64,000 nucleotides of DNA from Alteromonas gilva (GCF_028595265.1 NZ_JAQQXP010000001.1:2728001-2792000), one strand, 5' to 3'. Shown: positions 34,998 through 43,822, counted from the first letter of the stretch. The notes: generated by a model from the letters alone, not told the origin. A program made the numbers and translations.

Positions 34998-35882
34998 ATG
35001 ACAAATATCCACTCTGAAGCGACTTTAGGCGCTGTTTTTATCGGTTTGCCAGTGTGGCAGCACAATAGCTGGCCTAAATGCTGGTTTGGTAAACAGTCTG
35101 CGCTGCAATTGGCCGACTATTCAGCGCAATTAAACAGTATTGAAGGCAATACCACCTTTTATCATTTACCCACCGCCGAGAGCGTGGAAAGATGGCACCA
35201 GGTAACCCCTGATACATTTCGGTTTACCTTTAAGTTTCACGCCGATATCAGCCATAAACAGCGTCTTCGTCATTGTGATGATTTGGTCAGCGCACAGTTG
35301 CACCGACTTGAGCGCCTGCAACACAAACTGGGTCAGCTGATGTTGCAACTCCCGGCCAGCTTTGGGCCGGAGGATCTGCCGCTTTTACAGCGCTTCTTAC
35401 AACAGCTACCGCCGGATTTCAGTTATGGCGTTGAGGTCAGGCACCCGGCGTTTTTTGCCAAGGGCGAGGCAGAAAAAGCGCTCAACCAGTACTTAATAGC
35501 GCAGCGGGTAAATCGCATTATCATGGACACCCGCAGCCTCTTTAGTGGCCCGTCAGACACCGCTCTCACCGCCGAAGTCCGCACCAAGAAACCACGCGTA
35601 CCGGTAAACGTAATTGCCACCGCACAGCAACCCATCGTGCGTTTTGTCGGCAATAACGACCCGCTGGACAATGAACGCTGTTTACAACCCTGGGTTCACA
35701 AATGTCACCAGTGGCGCCAGCAACACAAAACCTGCTATTTCTTTTTCCACCGCCCGGATAATCAGCATGCGCCATGGTTGGCGCAGCAGTTTATTGACTT
35801 ATATAACCAGCAGTATCCTGACACACCTCTAGCGTCGCTAAAGTTTGCGCCGCCACCGGCCCAACAAAACAGTTTGTTTTAA
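34998..35882 (+). CDS. DUF72 family protein (YecE-like)
   Basis: 294 residues with the DUF72 TIM-barrel-like pattern: IGLPVWQHNSWP near the start, NSIEGNTTFYHLPTAESVERW (about 46-66) and FRFTFKFHADISH. The C-terminal half has IVRFVGNNDP and YFFFHRPDN. DUF72 proteins are widespread and their function is unknown. In E. coli yecE is also a neighbour of aspS. It is divergent from aspS and converges with glrR. Confidence 0.88.
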   Translation: MTNIHSEATLGAVFIGLPVWQHNSWPKCWFGKQSALQLADYSAQLNSIEGNTTFYHLPTAESVERWHQVTPDTFRFTFKFHADISHKQRLRHCDDLVSAQLHRLERLQHKLGQLMLQLPASFGPEDLPLLQRFLQQLPPDFSYGVEVRHPAFFAKGEAEKALNQYLIAQRVNRIIMDTRSLFSGPSDTALTAEVRTKKPRVPVNVIATAQQPIVRFVGNNDPLDNERCLQPWVHKCHQWRQQHKTCYFFFHRPDNQHAPWLAQQFIDLYNQQYPDTPLASLKFAPPPAQQNSLF

Positions 35883-35906
35883 ATGCCCGGTTGAAAATAT
35901 CGTTAG

Positions 35907-37247
35907 CTACCGAAAGTCGTCAGCCGCCAGATTATGCTTTTTCATGAGTTTATGCATGTCGGTCCGGTTACGACCGGCAAGCTCCGCCGCGCGGGTCACA
36001 TTACCATCGGTCATTTTAAGTAGCTTAAACAGATACTTTTGCTCAAAGGCATCACGCGCTTCTGTGAGCGTGGGCCAGCTTTGCCGGGTGGCCGATAATG
36101 CCTGTTCAACCAAATGCAGCGGCACCACCGGCGTTTGAGTGAGGGCCACACATTGTTCAACCACATTCACCAGTTGACGCACATTGCCAGGCCAGTCACT
36201 TTTTACCAGCAGCTGCATTGCATCTTCAGAAAACTGCGTGACATCAACAGCATGGCGCTGTGCACTTTGCTTGAGTAAATCTCTGGCTAACAGCGGAATA
36301 TCTTCACTGCGCCCTTTCAGAGCCGGCAGCTTTAAATTGACAACATTTAAACGGTAAAACAGATCTTCCCGAAAATTCCCCGCTTCCATTTCTTTGTGCA
36401 GATCTTTATGAGTCGCCGAAATCACCCGCACATCAATGTCGACGGATTTACTGCTGCCCACCGGACGCACCTGACGCTCTTGCAGTGCGCGGAGCAATTT
36501 CACTTGCAATGTCATCGGCATATCGCCAATTTCGTCAAGAAACAACGTACCACCATGGGCTTCGCGAAATAACCCCTGATTGGCTTGCACGGCGCCGGTA
36601 AAAGCCCCTTTTACATGACCAAACAATTCAGATTCCAGCAGGTTTTCGGGCAGCGCACCACAATTAATGGCCACAAAGGGGGCTTCAGCACGATCGCTGG
36701 CCCGGTGTATGGCGTTAGCGAGGAGCTCTTTACCGGTCCCACTGGCACCGGTTACCAGCACGCTCACTTCGCGTCTGGCAATGCGGAAAGCCTGATCCAA
36801 CACTTGGAGCATCTCTGGCGAGCGGGTGATGATTTCTTTACACCATTCGCCGGGTTCGGCCGCTTTTGAATGCTGTAACGCGCGGCTGAGCAGATCACGC
36901 AGCTTGTCGTGCTCCACCGGCTTGGTTAAAAAGCCAAAAACACCGCGCTGTGTGGCTTCAACGGCGTCGGCAATAGTGCCATGCGCGGTCATGAGTATGA
37001 CCGGAATATCCGATCGCACCGTCATGATCTCCTCAAACAGGCTTAAGCCATCAAGACCCGGCATACGCAGGTCGCTTAACACCAGGTCGAAGTTACCGCC
37101 ATGTATCTTTTTGAGCGCCTCTTTACCATTTTCAGCCGCCGTGACTTCAAATCCTTCGCTTTGCAGACGAATTGTCATGAGGCGCAGCAGGCTTTGATCA
37201 TCATCAACCAATAAAATATGTGATGATCTTTTTACTTCATCGCTCAC
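35907..37247 (-). CDS. glrR: Sigma-54-dependent response regulator GlrR
   Basis: 446 residues: receiver domain (about 8-125, phosphate acceptor Asp59 in LVLSDLRMP), AAA+ domain (about 140-370) with Walker A GASGTGKE and the sigma-54 contact loop GAFTGA, and a Fis-type helix-turn-helix (about 405-446, VTRAAELAGRNRTDMHKL). It activates sigma-54 promoters; in E. coli GlrR drives the sRNAs GlmY and GlmZ. It overlaps the lipoprotein gene by 4 bases and forms an operon with it and glrK. Confidence 0.92.
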   Translation of the reverse strand: MSDEVKRSSHILLVDDDQSLLRLMTIRLQSEGFEVTAAENGKEALKKIHGGNFDLVLSDLRMPGLDGLSLFEEIMTVRSDIPVILMTAHGTIADAVEATQRGVFGFLTKPVEHDKLRDLLSRALQHSKAAEPGEWCKEIITRSPEMLQVLDQAFRIARREVSVLVTGASGTGKELLANAIHRASDRAEAPFVAINCGALPENLLESELFGHVKGAFTGAVQANQGLFREAHGGTLFLDEIGDMPMTLQVKLLRALQERQVRPVGSSKSVDIDVRVISATHKDLHKEMEAGNFREDLFYRLNVVNLKLPALKGRSEDIPLLARDLLKQSAQRHAVDVTQFSEDAMQLLVKSDWPGNVRQLVNVVEQCVALTQTPVVPLHLVEQALSATRQSWPTLTEARDAFEQKYLFKLLKMTDGNVTRAAELAGRNRTDMHKLMKKHNLAADDFR

Positions 37248-37834
37248 TGCTCAGTCTCCTCTTTCTGACCCATCAAATTTGACTCAATATTAAGTAAAGC
37301 GTCTAACTGCGCTCTTACTTCATCGGTTTCCTGTGTTTGCGCCGCTAACGCGTCGTTGAGCGCCTGATTGCTTCGATTCATTAAACTCAACGCTGATTCG
37401 TATTCGAGAATGTGGTTACTGGGCTCTGCGATAGCCGCTGTAAACCGGGCCTGATTAACCCTGGTCAGGCTTGGCATTACCTGCTCCAGCCAATTTTGGG
37501 CTCGCAAACGCGAGCGGTAAGGCGTATTAGTGGGCTGCGATAGCATCACTTTTTGCAGTAACGCATCGGGCGTATTGCCCAGCTCGGCGATTAGACTCTG
37601 ACGTGTCACCCAGGGCAATTTACTGACTTTAGACCAGTAATCAAACCAAAACTCAAGGCTACAACGGGCTACGTCACTGACCACGCCCGCTTTAAACACA
37701 CAGTTACCGGCAGGCCCCAAATCTGAAGGCCTGTCAGCGTTATCTGAGGCGGCTGAATCCGCAGGTGTAATGGCGCAGCCTGACACGATTAAGCTTGCAC
37801 CTAAGGCTGCTATCACTGCAGCGTATTTTTTCAT
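37244..37834 (-). CDS. QseG/YfhG-like lipoprotein of the GlrKR operon
   Basis: 196 residues with a lipoprotein signal (lipobox IVSGC, Cys20), then a helical region without a recognised domain. The CVFKAGVVSDVARCSLEFWFDYWSKVSKLP segment near 45-75 has two Cys that could pair. Position between the kinase and regulator genes matches E. coli qseG (yfhG), an outer-membrane lipoprotein that acts with the QseE/GlrK kinase. Gaps are 4 bases to glrK and a 4-base overlap with glrR. Assignment is mostly from context. Confidence 0.75.
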   Translation of the reverse strand: MKKYAAVIAALGASLIVSGCAITPADSAASDNADRPSDLGPAGNCVFKAGVVSDVARCSLEFWFDYWSKVSKLPWVTRQSLIAELGNTPDALLQKVMLSQPTNTPYRSRLRAQNWLEQVMPSLTRVNQARFTAAIAEPSNHILEYESALSLMNRSNQALNDALAAQTQETDEVRAQLDALLNIESNLMGQKEETEQ

Positions 37835-37838
37835 TTTA

Positions 37839-39293
37839 CTAAACTTCCTGTTGAGGGATCACGACCCGAAAACAAACATCTGCGTAATCCACATTGATGA
37901 CACTCACCCCACCGTGCATTATTCTGGCGCAATCTGCCACTATGGATAACCCTAACCCCGTACCAATGACATTGTCATTGCGCACCCCTTCGCCCCTTAC
38001 AAAGGGTTCAAATAAATGCTCGATTTCGTCCTCTGATATTGTATTGCCATGGTTCGCCACATCAATATGTACCGCATCTGCATGTTGGGCAACCCGGATA
38101 TAAATGGCTTTATTCACGGCCCCGTGTGCAACTGCATTCGACAGTAAATTATCTAAGATACGGCGTAACAGCTCTGCATCGGCCATAATAATATCCACAT
38201 TGACGCGCACATCGACCTCATGCTGCTGCAGCGCAAGCTGATAATCCTCAATACTTTGTTCGACCATACGGGCGACGTTAATCGGCGTAAAACTTGCCCG
38301 TGCCTGCTGCAGCAAAATATTATAATCAAGCAGCTTCTCTATCAGCGTATTAAGGCGACTGGTGCTGCTGGCAAGCAGACTCATCACTTCTTTTTGCGGC
38401 GCCGTTAATCTGCCTACGGTACCATCGCTGAGCAGTGCGCACCCTTCTTTAATACTGGCCAGCGGGGTTTTTAATTCGTGGGCGGCATGACGCAATAACG
38501 CGGTGCGAATATTTTCTAACTGGGCCAGGCGTTCGCCCAGCCAGTGTAAGTCTTTTTCAACGCCGACCAATTCTTTGGGAGCCCGGGTTGATAGTGGCGG
38601 CAAGCGCCCTTGCTGGCGAGCCAGCATGCGGATCACTAACTTGAGTTTCCGCACCGGATTAATCACTAACTGACTACCCAGTAAAATGAGCACTAATGAG
38701 ACGGAGACTAACAGCGCACTCAGCCAGCCTTGCTGTGCCTGCATGGTTGTCACGTCGGCTAATTGTACCGATAAACGCTCTGCAATAGCCTCATCCACAC
38801 TCTCCTGAACTGACATCATGGCCTGACGCATGTTATTGAGTCGCGGATTAAGCTCATCAACAGTGGTAAGAGAGGAGTAATCGGCGAGCGCCATTATAGT
38901 GGGCGATAGGGTGTCACAGCCCACCAACTGCGATGACACCTTGCACAAGGTTGTGTGGCGCTCACTGAAACGCGTTAAAGCGGTATCAACTAAGTTGGCT
39001 GCCTGGCTATTCCTTAACACCAGGTATTGCCGCAACGAACGTTCAAGCATCACGCTGGCGCTCTCAAGTTGTTGCACCTTGGAAACGATCCCCGCTATTT
39101 GTTGGGACGCATCGATGGTCGTGCGACTGACTTTGGTTAAATCGCTATGACTTTTCCACAATAAGGCCGCCAGTGGCACCAATGCGACAAAAAAGCTGCC
39201 TAAAATAAGCTGACGTAACGAACCTAAACGCAAAAGCGAACCACTCTCAATTAACCTTGATGCAAGCATCGCATAGCGCTGATAGTTCGACAA
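37839..39293 (-). CDS. glrK: Sensor histidine kinase GlrK (QseE)
   Basis: 484 residues: membrane helix about 30-48, a helical periplasmic sensor (about 50-195), second helix about 190-212, HAMP-like linker, HisKA with phospho-acceptor His272 in AAHELKTPLASI, and a HATPase domain with N box (LLSNAVAH) and GTGLGLSIV. It should phosphorylate GlrR. First gene of a three-gene operon whose upstream region holds strong structure and sigma-54-like elements. Confidence 0.9.
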   Translation of the reverse strand: MSNYQRYAMLASRLIESGSLLRLGSLRQLILGSFFVALVPLAALLWKSHSDLTKVSRTTIDASQQIAGIVSKVQQLESASVMLERSLRQYLVLRNSQAANLVDTALTRFSERHTTLCKVSSQLVGCDTLSPTIMALADYSSLTTVDELNPRLNNMRQAMMSVQESVDEAIAERLSVQLADVTTMQAQQGWLSALLVSVSLVLILLGSQLVINPVRKLKLVIRMLARQQGRLPPLSTRAPKELVGVEKDLHWLGERLAQLENIRTALLRHAAHELKTPLASIKEGCALLSDGTVGRLTAPQKEVMSLLASSTSRLNTLIEKLLDYNILLQQARASFTPINVARMVEQSIEDYQLALQQHEVDVRVNVDIIMADAELLRRILDNLLSNAVAHGAVNKAIYIRVAQHADAVHIDVANHGNTISEDEIEHLFEPFVRGEGVRNDNVIGTGLGLSIVADCARIMHGGVSVINVDYADVCFRVVIPQQEV

Positions 39294-39371
39294 CGTTATA
39301 ACGCCTATTTAACCAATTCGGCGGATTAACGCAGGTGGGCAGAGCCAGATACCGACGTAATCAGTTCGTTC

Positions 39372-39387
39372 TGGCACCCCACCAGCA
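39372..39387 (+). promoter_or_regulatory. Sigma-54-type promoter candidate, rightward
   Basis: TGGCAC at 39372-39377 then CAGCA at 39383-39387, with exactly 10 bases between the invariant GG and GC. The -24 half is perfect and the -12 half matches 3 of 5. It would start a transcript near 39399 that runs through the structured element and contains no gene. Confidence 0.35.
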
Positions 39388-39471
39388 AAAATAATAGCAG
39401 TAATCACTTGTTCCCCCTTTGCCAAAGGCAAAAAATTATCACGGTGTGGCGGTAACTTCCACGAGGTGTAG

Positions 39472-39552
39472 CCCTGCTATATGCCAGTGCACACCAGTGC
39501 ATCGCTATGCCAACACCAATGCCCTGGTGTCAATAACAAAGTGATAGCAGGG
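39472..39552. repeat. Three-stem structured element (candidate RNA fold)
   Basis: CCCTGCTAT (39472-39480) pairs perfectly with ATAGCAGGG (39544-39552). Inside lie two perfect hairpins: TGCAC-ACCA-GTGCA (39488-39501) and ACACCA-ATGCCC-TGGTGT (39513-39530). An alternative 11-base stem with one mismatch (39492-39502 with 39519-39529) competes with the inner two. This could be a three-way-junction RNA with two states. Confidence 0.55.
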
Positions 39553-39561
39553 TCTGTACCA
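39546..39561 (-). promoter_or_regulatory. Sigma-54-type promoter candidate toward glrK
   Basis: On the minus strand TGGTAC and CTGCT have the required 10 bases between GG (39559-39560) and GC (39547-39548). A transcript would begin near 39535 with the ACACCA hairpin at its 5' end and reach glrK after about 240 bases. Confidence 0.35.
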
Positions 39562-39775
39562 ATTAAAAATATAATTTATTTTTCAGTAAGATAGCGCCAA
39601 ACATTGTGACCAGAGTATGGCATAAGGAAGAGGTGTGTTGCCAATAAGAGACAGTCATGGGGGGTGGCGATGTCTGCGCTGAACTGGCGGTAACGATAAG
39701 CCTTGGCAAACACCAGACTTGATTCAGTGTTATTACAGCACCGACTTTATCAATGCTATTGGTCGCCGCCATTAA

Positions 39776-40216
39776 TTACGGTTTGGACTGTGCTGTTAAT
39801 TTAGTTTTGATAAAGCGACTGTGCGGGATGTACAGCAAGTCGGCAATTTTACGAATAAGGTGCTCTTCGTGAGGATCCAAAGTGCTATCGGCATAAGCTA
39901 CCTGCCACAGCCCCAACATTATTTTTTCCTTGTTCTCTGCGCTCATGCCTTCGTTCAGGGCTTGCGTAAACTGAACCAGATCAACGGCTTCATCGGAGCG
40001 CGCATCAGCAACACTTACCACATTTTCCAGCTCTTCGTCAGAAAGCTCAAAATGTTCATTAATAATTTGCTTCAGCGCAGACAATTCCCGCTCATCGGCC
40101 TGATTATCCGCTTTTACGACCTCCGCGAACAATGCCGCGGTGGCTATTTCAAGTTGATGGGGATTAGGCGGCTCTGAGGGTGAGCCTTTGATCATTGCGA
40201 CAATCGATTTAAGCAT
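39776..40216 (-). CDS. TerB-like protein
   Basis: 146 residues from ATG 40216, chosen because GGAG lies 8 bases upstream. All-helical TerB/DjlA-N-like domain (about 22-140) with the repeated acidic motif pattern ALFAEVVKADNQADERE and LWQVAYADSTLDPHEEHLIRKIADLL, where the acidic residues may bind metal. Members occur in tellurite-resistance loci and alone; alone, as here, function is unknown. No other ter gene is in view. Confidence 0.85.
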   Translation of the reverse strand: MLKSIVAMIKGSPSEPPNPHQLEIATAALFAEVVKADNQADERELSALKQIINEHFELSDEELENVVSVADARSDEAVDLVQFTQALNEGMSAENKEKIMLGLWQVAYADSTLDPHEEHLIRKIADLLYIPHSRFIKTKLTAQSKP

Positions 40217-40340
40217 ACGACACTCCGGTAACTGACACTCCGCTAAGACTGGATTCACCATAACGGGCAACAACCCATCTTGTCCAGCCTACCACCGCTG
40301 TTGGGACTTTTAACGTTCACTGACCGCAGCAATCATCGCC

Positions 40341-42035
40341 TTAAACTTTCAACAGCACCCTGACTTTGTTACCGCCGTCAGCAATGTCGACCTGTTGGCA
40401 CAACTCACGGATTAGTGCCAAACCACGTCCATAAGCCTCATCTTCAGCGTTTTTTACGGTAGTCTCGCTAAATCCGGGACCGTTGTCACGCACGGCAATT
40501 TCGAGCAACTGATACGGCTGTGGCGGTACTGATGATTGTTTGGTTTGCGCTGGTGCACCGGGGTGAGCCGGATAGCTAATGTCTATCCAAATATCGCCCG
40601 TGGTTAAATTCGCTAAGCGCTGCGCCCGCAACTCATAGTACTCTATAAAGCCTTCCGGCTCTGCTTTCATTGTAGAACTTAAACCAAGCAACCCATGCTC
40701 AATAGCGTTGTTGGTGAGTTCCGTTAACACCGTGAATATTTCGGACCTGATCACTGCCAGCCCCGGCACACTATTTACGATCCCCATGAGATGATCGATC
40801 AATTTTGACTGTTTGATTTGCTCTGCCTGCAAATGAAACGACAGCGTGAACGGCACCCCCCCGATGGTTTTATCTCCGGAGGCGTCAAACTCAAATGGCC
40901 GACAGCAAAATTGCACAACGGTTAAGTCGTCATCGGGTGCCAGACCACCAGTATACTCAATCGCTTTTGCGACTAATGCCGCTGAAGTAACATTTTGCCC
41001 GCCGACAAACCACGCCTCAACCCCCTCCTCGCCCAGCAAACCATGAGTGGGATGCTGACATTCCATCAGGCCATCGGTATAGACTAACAACGTATCACCT
41101 TCCTGAGCCTGAAAAACCTGTGTGGTTTGTTCGAATTCATCGTCCGATAAGATACCCAGAGGCATATGCTGCGCGTCAATAGTGTATCGCAACAGGCTAT
41201 CGGCTGTTTTGACCGCCATGCGCGGCAAACCTCCACTCCAGATAATAAATTGCTTGCCATCCCGGCTTATCTCTATAATCGCGGCAACGCAAAACATGTC
41301 GGCGGGTAATAACGAATAGAGTAACGCATTTAGCCGGGAGGCAATTTCTTGTACCGCCATACCGCGCTTCGTCATTGATGTAAATGCCTGCGCAACCGGG
41401 ATCGCGCCAATCGCTGAGGCCAGCCCGTGACTGGTAAAATCCCCCACAAACAAATAAGTCCCACCAGAGGGGCTTTGTTCGCAAAGGAACAAATCACCAT
41501 TAAACTGGGTGGTAGGTTGGGTATAGAGATCGAAGTAGCTTTTTTCGACGCCACGATGCGCCAGCGCGTTATCAAAAATATGCTCAACAATACGATGGTT
41601 GCGCTCGACTTCCTGCTGAAAATAGGTCAGTGAACGGTTTTTATCTTGTATTTCTAAGCTAAGCCGTCGGGAACGGGCGTGCGCCGCTAACTTAGCATAA
41701 AGAATGATTTTTTCGAACGGCTTCGCAATAAAGTCGTCGCCACCACACTCCAGGCAATTCACCAGACTCTGCTCATCGTCGAGACTGGTAATAAACAGCA
41801 CTGGCATATGACACTCCGGTGACATAGCCTTGAGCAATGGTGCCACCTCAAGCCCTGACATTCCCGGCATAATAACATCGAGTAATACGATATCGGGTTT
41901 GCAGTCTCGTGCTTTTTCGATGGCTTGCACACCATTTTCAGCTTCTACACAATCGGTATAACCAGCCTCTCTGAGTATTTCAGTGAGCATGATCCGATTG
42001 ATTTCTTCATCATCTACAATTAGCACTTTTAGCAT
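40341..42035 (-). CDS. Response regulator with PP2C phosphatase and anti-sigma kinase domains (partner-switch regulator)
   Basis: 564 residues: receiver domain (1-120; Asp8/Asp9, acceptor Asp53, Lys in AKPF), a linker coiled coil, a SpoIIE/PP2C phosphatase domain (about 165-390; GDFTSHGLASAIGA and DGLMECQHP metal motifs), and a C-terminal RsbW-like HATPase domain (about 410-564; ELTNNAIEHG and VRDNGPGF, GRGLAL). This is the layout of Pseudomonas HsbR and Shewanella CrsR, which both phosphorylate and dephosphorylate a STAS partner to control an anti-sigma factor. The STAS gene lies 17 bases upstream. Confidence 0.9.
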   Translation of the reverse strand: MLKVLIVDDEEINRIMLTEILREAGYTDCVEAENGVQAIEKARDCKPDIVLLDVIMPGMSGLEVAPLLKAMSPECHMPVLFITSLDDEQSLVNCLECGGDDFIAKPFEKIILYAKLAAHARSRRLSLEIQDKNRSLTYFQQEVERNHRIVEHIFDNALAHRGVEKSYFDLYTQPTTQFNGDLFLCEQSPSGGTYLFVGDFTSHGLASAIGAIPVAQAFTSMTKRGMAVQEIASRLNALLYSLLPADMFCVAAIIEISRDGKQFIIWSGGLPRMAVKTADSLLRYTIDAQHMPLGILSDDEFEQTTQVFQAQEGDTLLVYTDGLMECQHPTHGLLGEEGVEAWFVGGQNVTSAALVAKAIEYTGGLAPDDDLTVVQFCCRPFEFDASGDKTIGGVPFTLSFHLQAEQIKQSKLIDHLMGIVNSVPGLAVIRSEIFTVLTELTNNAIEHGLLGLSSTMKAEPEGFIEYYELRAQRLANLTTGDIWIDISYPAHPGAPAQTKQSSVPPQPYQLLEIAVRDNGPGFSETTVKNAEDEAYGRGLALIRELCQQVDIADGGNKVRVLLKV

Positions 42036-42052
42036 GAGGTGTTAGCCAGCGG

Positions 42053-42352
42053 TTATTCAATAACAAACTTTTTATTAAAGCGTGATATCTCGAGAATTCG
42101 CCCAATTTGCGGCTGGCTGTTAATAATACGGTAAGTTAATTTGCGTCCCGCCAGCACTTTTTGCATATTAAGCAACATCCCCAGGGCTGAGCTATCCATG
42201 TATTGGGTGGCCGCCAAGTCCACATCAATCTGGGATATTTCAGCAGGCATGTCTTCGTAAGCAAGGCGGAATTTATCCACTAAGGAAAAATCAAACTTAT
42301 CACCCACCTGGATGACCAGTGTTTTGTTTGTGACTTCGGTATTAATCGTCAT
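42053..42352 (-). CDS. STAS-domain anti-sigma factor antagonist
   Basis: 99 residues from ATG 42352, with GGGAG 8 bases before it. Single STAS domain with the phosphorylation loop YMDSSALGML; Ser54 is the expected phospho-site by analogy to SpoIIAA. It is the partner of the downstream PP2C/kinase protein, like HsbA or CrsA. In Shewanella such a switch controls the general stress sigma factor RpoS; the target here is not shown by the sequence. Confidence 0.92.
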   Translation of the reverse strand: MTINTEVTNKTLVIQVGDKFDFSLVDKFRLAYEDMPAEISQIDVDLAATQYMDSSALGMLLNMQKVLAGRKLTYRIINSQPQIGRILEISRFNKKFVIE

Positions 42353-42484
42353 TTTTGCTCCCACTCACAATCCGCGTTTGCTAGAATCAGCGTTGAGATA
42401 CTGTTACTAAGCAGAAGACCTATTCACGCTAAACAGTATGCTTTGTTTAGAGTGTAGACCAGTTTAAGAGAGTTATAACAACCT

Positions 42485-42811
42485 ATGCAAAATTCGAGAA
42501 TTGTTTACAGTAGTGAGACAGGTAGAGTCGAGCATAAACAACAACAACAGGACACCCGCTCGGTCAACAAAGATGGTATTGCCCGAATTTTACGCGAAAC
42601 CAAAGGTCGCAAAGGTAAAGGTGTGTCTATCATTACCGGACTCGACCAATCAAATGATCAACTCAAAGGATTGTGCACTACACTTAAAAAGAAATGCGGC
42701 TGTGGTGGTGCGGTAAAACAAGGCACAATAGAACTACAAACCGATTTGCGTGATAAGATTCAGCAATTGCTTGCTGAACAGGGCATTAAGTCAAAAGTGG
42801 CTGGTGGTTAA
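42485..42811 (+). CDS. yciH: SUI1/eIF1-like translation factor YciH
   Basis: 108 residues. The SUI1 domain (about 35-105) has the GLDQSNDQLKGLCTTLKKKCGCGGAVKQGTIELQTD pattern typical of YciH. Related to eukaryotic eIF1; in bacteria it is thought to tune initiation fidelity and stress responses, but is not essential. It is followed 50 bases later by a dual-receiver gene in the same direction and is divergent from the STAS gene. Confidence 0.93.
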   Translation: MQNSRIVYSSETGRVEHKQQQQDTRSVNKDGIARILRETKGRKGKGVSIITGLDQSNDQLKGLCTTLKKKCGCGGAVKQGTIELQTDLRDKIQQLLAEQGIKSKVAGG

Positions 42812-42861
42812 CAACCAGCGCGGTACATCAATGATTAGCGTCGTAAACTAAGAGAGCCTCA

Positions 42862-43662
42862 ATGGAACACTTATCAATCTCAGACCTCAATATTCTGCTG
42901 ATAGAGCCGTCAGATACTCAGCGAAAAATTATTAGTGGTATGTTGACCAATGAAAACGTCAAACAAATAGATACCGCCGCCAATGTTAGCGAGGCGAAAA
43001 GTCTGGTTGAGTTACACGGCGCTGACCTCATTGTAAGTGCGATGTATTTTGAGGACGGTACCGCGATTGACGTACTCAAGTTTACCAAAGAGCATGACTC
43101 TTTTAAGCACATCCCGTTTATGCTGGTATCGAGTGAAAGCCGCACCACCAAGCTTGAAGAATTTAAACAGGCCGGCGTAGCCGCCATACTGCCCAAACCT
43201 TTTGAAACCCTCCATTTGCAACGTGCCTTAAATGCCAGCCTGGATCTGTTAAATACTGATGAGTTAGAACTGGATCTATTTGATGTGCATGAAGTCAGAG
43301 TACTGTTAGTTGATGACAGTAAACTGGCCAGAAATCACATCAGACGAGTCCTTGAAGGAATGGGATTACAAAAAATCAAAGAAGCTGAAAACGGCGCTAT
43401 GGCGCTTACCCTCATTAAAGATGAAGCCTTTGATTTAGTGGTCACCGACTACAATATGCCTGAAATGGACGGTCGTGAGCTGTCTGAGTTTATCCGTTTT
43501 AATCCTGAAACCTCGCATATCCCGATTATTATGGTTACCTCAGAGGCCTCTAACAGCCTGCATATGGCCAATATTCAACAAACCGGGGTTAATGCGCTCT
43601 GCGACAAACCCTTTGAACCCAACGAAGTGAGAACCATGCTGGCGGCATTGCTGAGCAACTGA
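42862..43662 (+). CDS. Tandem receiver protein: degenerate REC followed by intact REC
   Basis: 266 residues made up of two CheY-like receivers with no output domain. REC1 (about 8-125) lacks the acidic pair (LIEPSD) and has Ser/Ala where the acceptor Asp should be (DLIVSAMYF), though Lys in PKPF remains. REC2 (about 148-264) is complete: VDDSKLARN, acceptor Asp196 in VVTDYNMPEMDG, and DKPF. It could be a phospho-relay element or diguanylate/chemotaxis-type adaptor with REC1 as a protein-binding module. AGAGAG precedes the ATG. Confidence 0.88.
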   Translation: MEHLSISDLNILLIEPSDTQRKIISGMLTNENVKQIDTAANVSEAKSLVELHGADLIVSAMYFEDGTAIDVLKFTKEHDSFKHIPFMLVSSESRTTKLEEFKQAGVAAILPKPFETLHLQRALNASLDLLNTDELELDLFDVHEVRVLLVDDSKLARNHIRRVLEGMGLQKIKEAENGAMALTLIKDEAFDLVVTDYNMPEMDGRELSEFIRFNPETSHIPIIMVTSEASNSLHMANIQQTGVNALCDKPFEPNEVRTMLAALLSN

Positions 43663-43717
43663 CGCTGAATGGCTAAAATTGTCAAGCCGTTAAGTTAATT
43701 TTGCGTTAAACAATGCG

Positions 43718-43756
43718 TATAAATGAGTTGACAGCAACGGCGTCGCACAATACAGT
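43718..43756 (+). promoter_or_regulatory. Promoter elements ahead of pheL
   Basis: TTGACA (43728-43733) and TACAGT (43751-43756) are 17 bases apart, but would start RNA almost at the pheL start codon. An alternative -10, TATAAA at 43718-43723, would leave a 30-base leader and may be the real one. Confidence 0.45.
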
Positions 43757-43762
43757 ATCCCC

Positions 43763-43822
43763 ATGAAATTATGTAATGAAAACGTCACCGCTCGCTTTTT
43801 TGCGTTTATCACCTTCATCTGA
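43763..43822 (+). CDS. pheL: Phe operon leader peptide PheL
   Basis: A 19-residue open frame (MKLCNENVTARFFAFITFI) with four Phe codons in its last nine residues, too short for ordinary gene calls. It is followed at once by a GGGAGG segment and a rho-independent terminator ahead of pheA. This is the arrangement of the E. coli pheL attenuator: ribosome stalling at Phe codons when charged tRNA-Phe is scarce should allow an antiterminator and pheA expression. Confidence 0.85.
   Translation: MKLCNENVTARFFAFITFI

Larger units (their letters stand above)
39294..39775. other. 482-base region upstream of glrK with strong secondary structure
   Basis: Contains sigma-54-like elements on both strands (39372-39387 plus; 39546-39561 minus) and a three-stem structured sequence at 39472-39552. 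Small reading frames here have no ribosome sites and are not believed. Confidence 0.5.

Noticed and set aside
39563..39772. 69-codon frame on the minus strand upstream of glrK
   Set aside because: No ribosome site, no conserved pattern, and it covers an AT-rich regulatory stretch.
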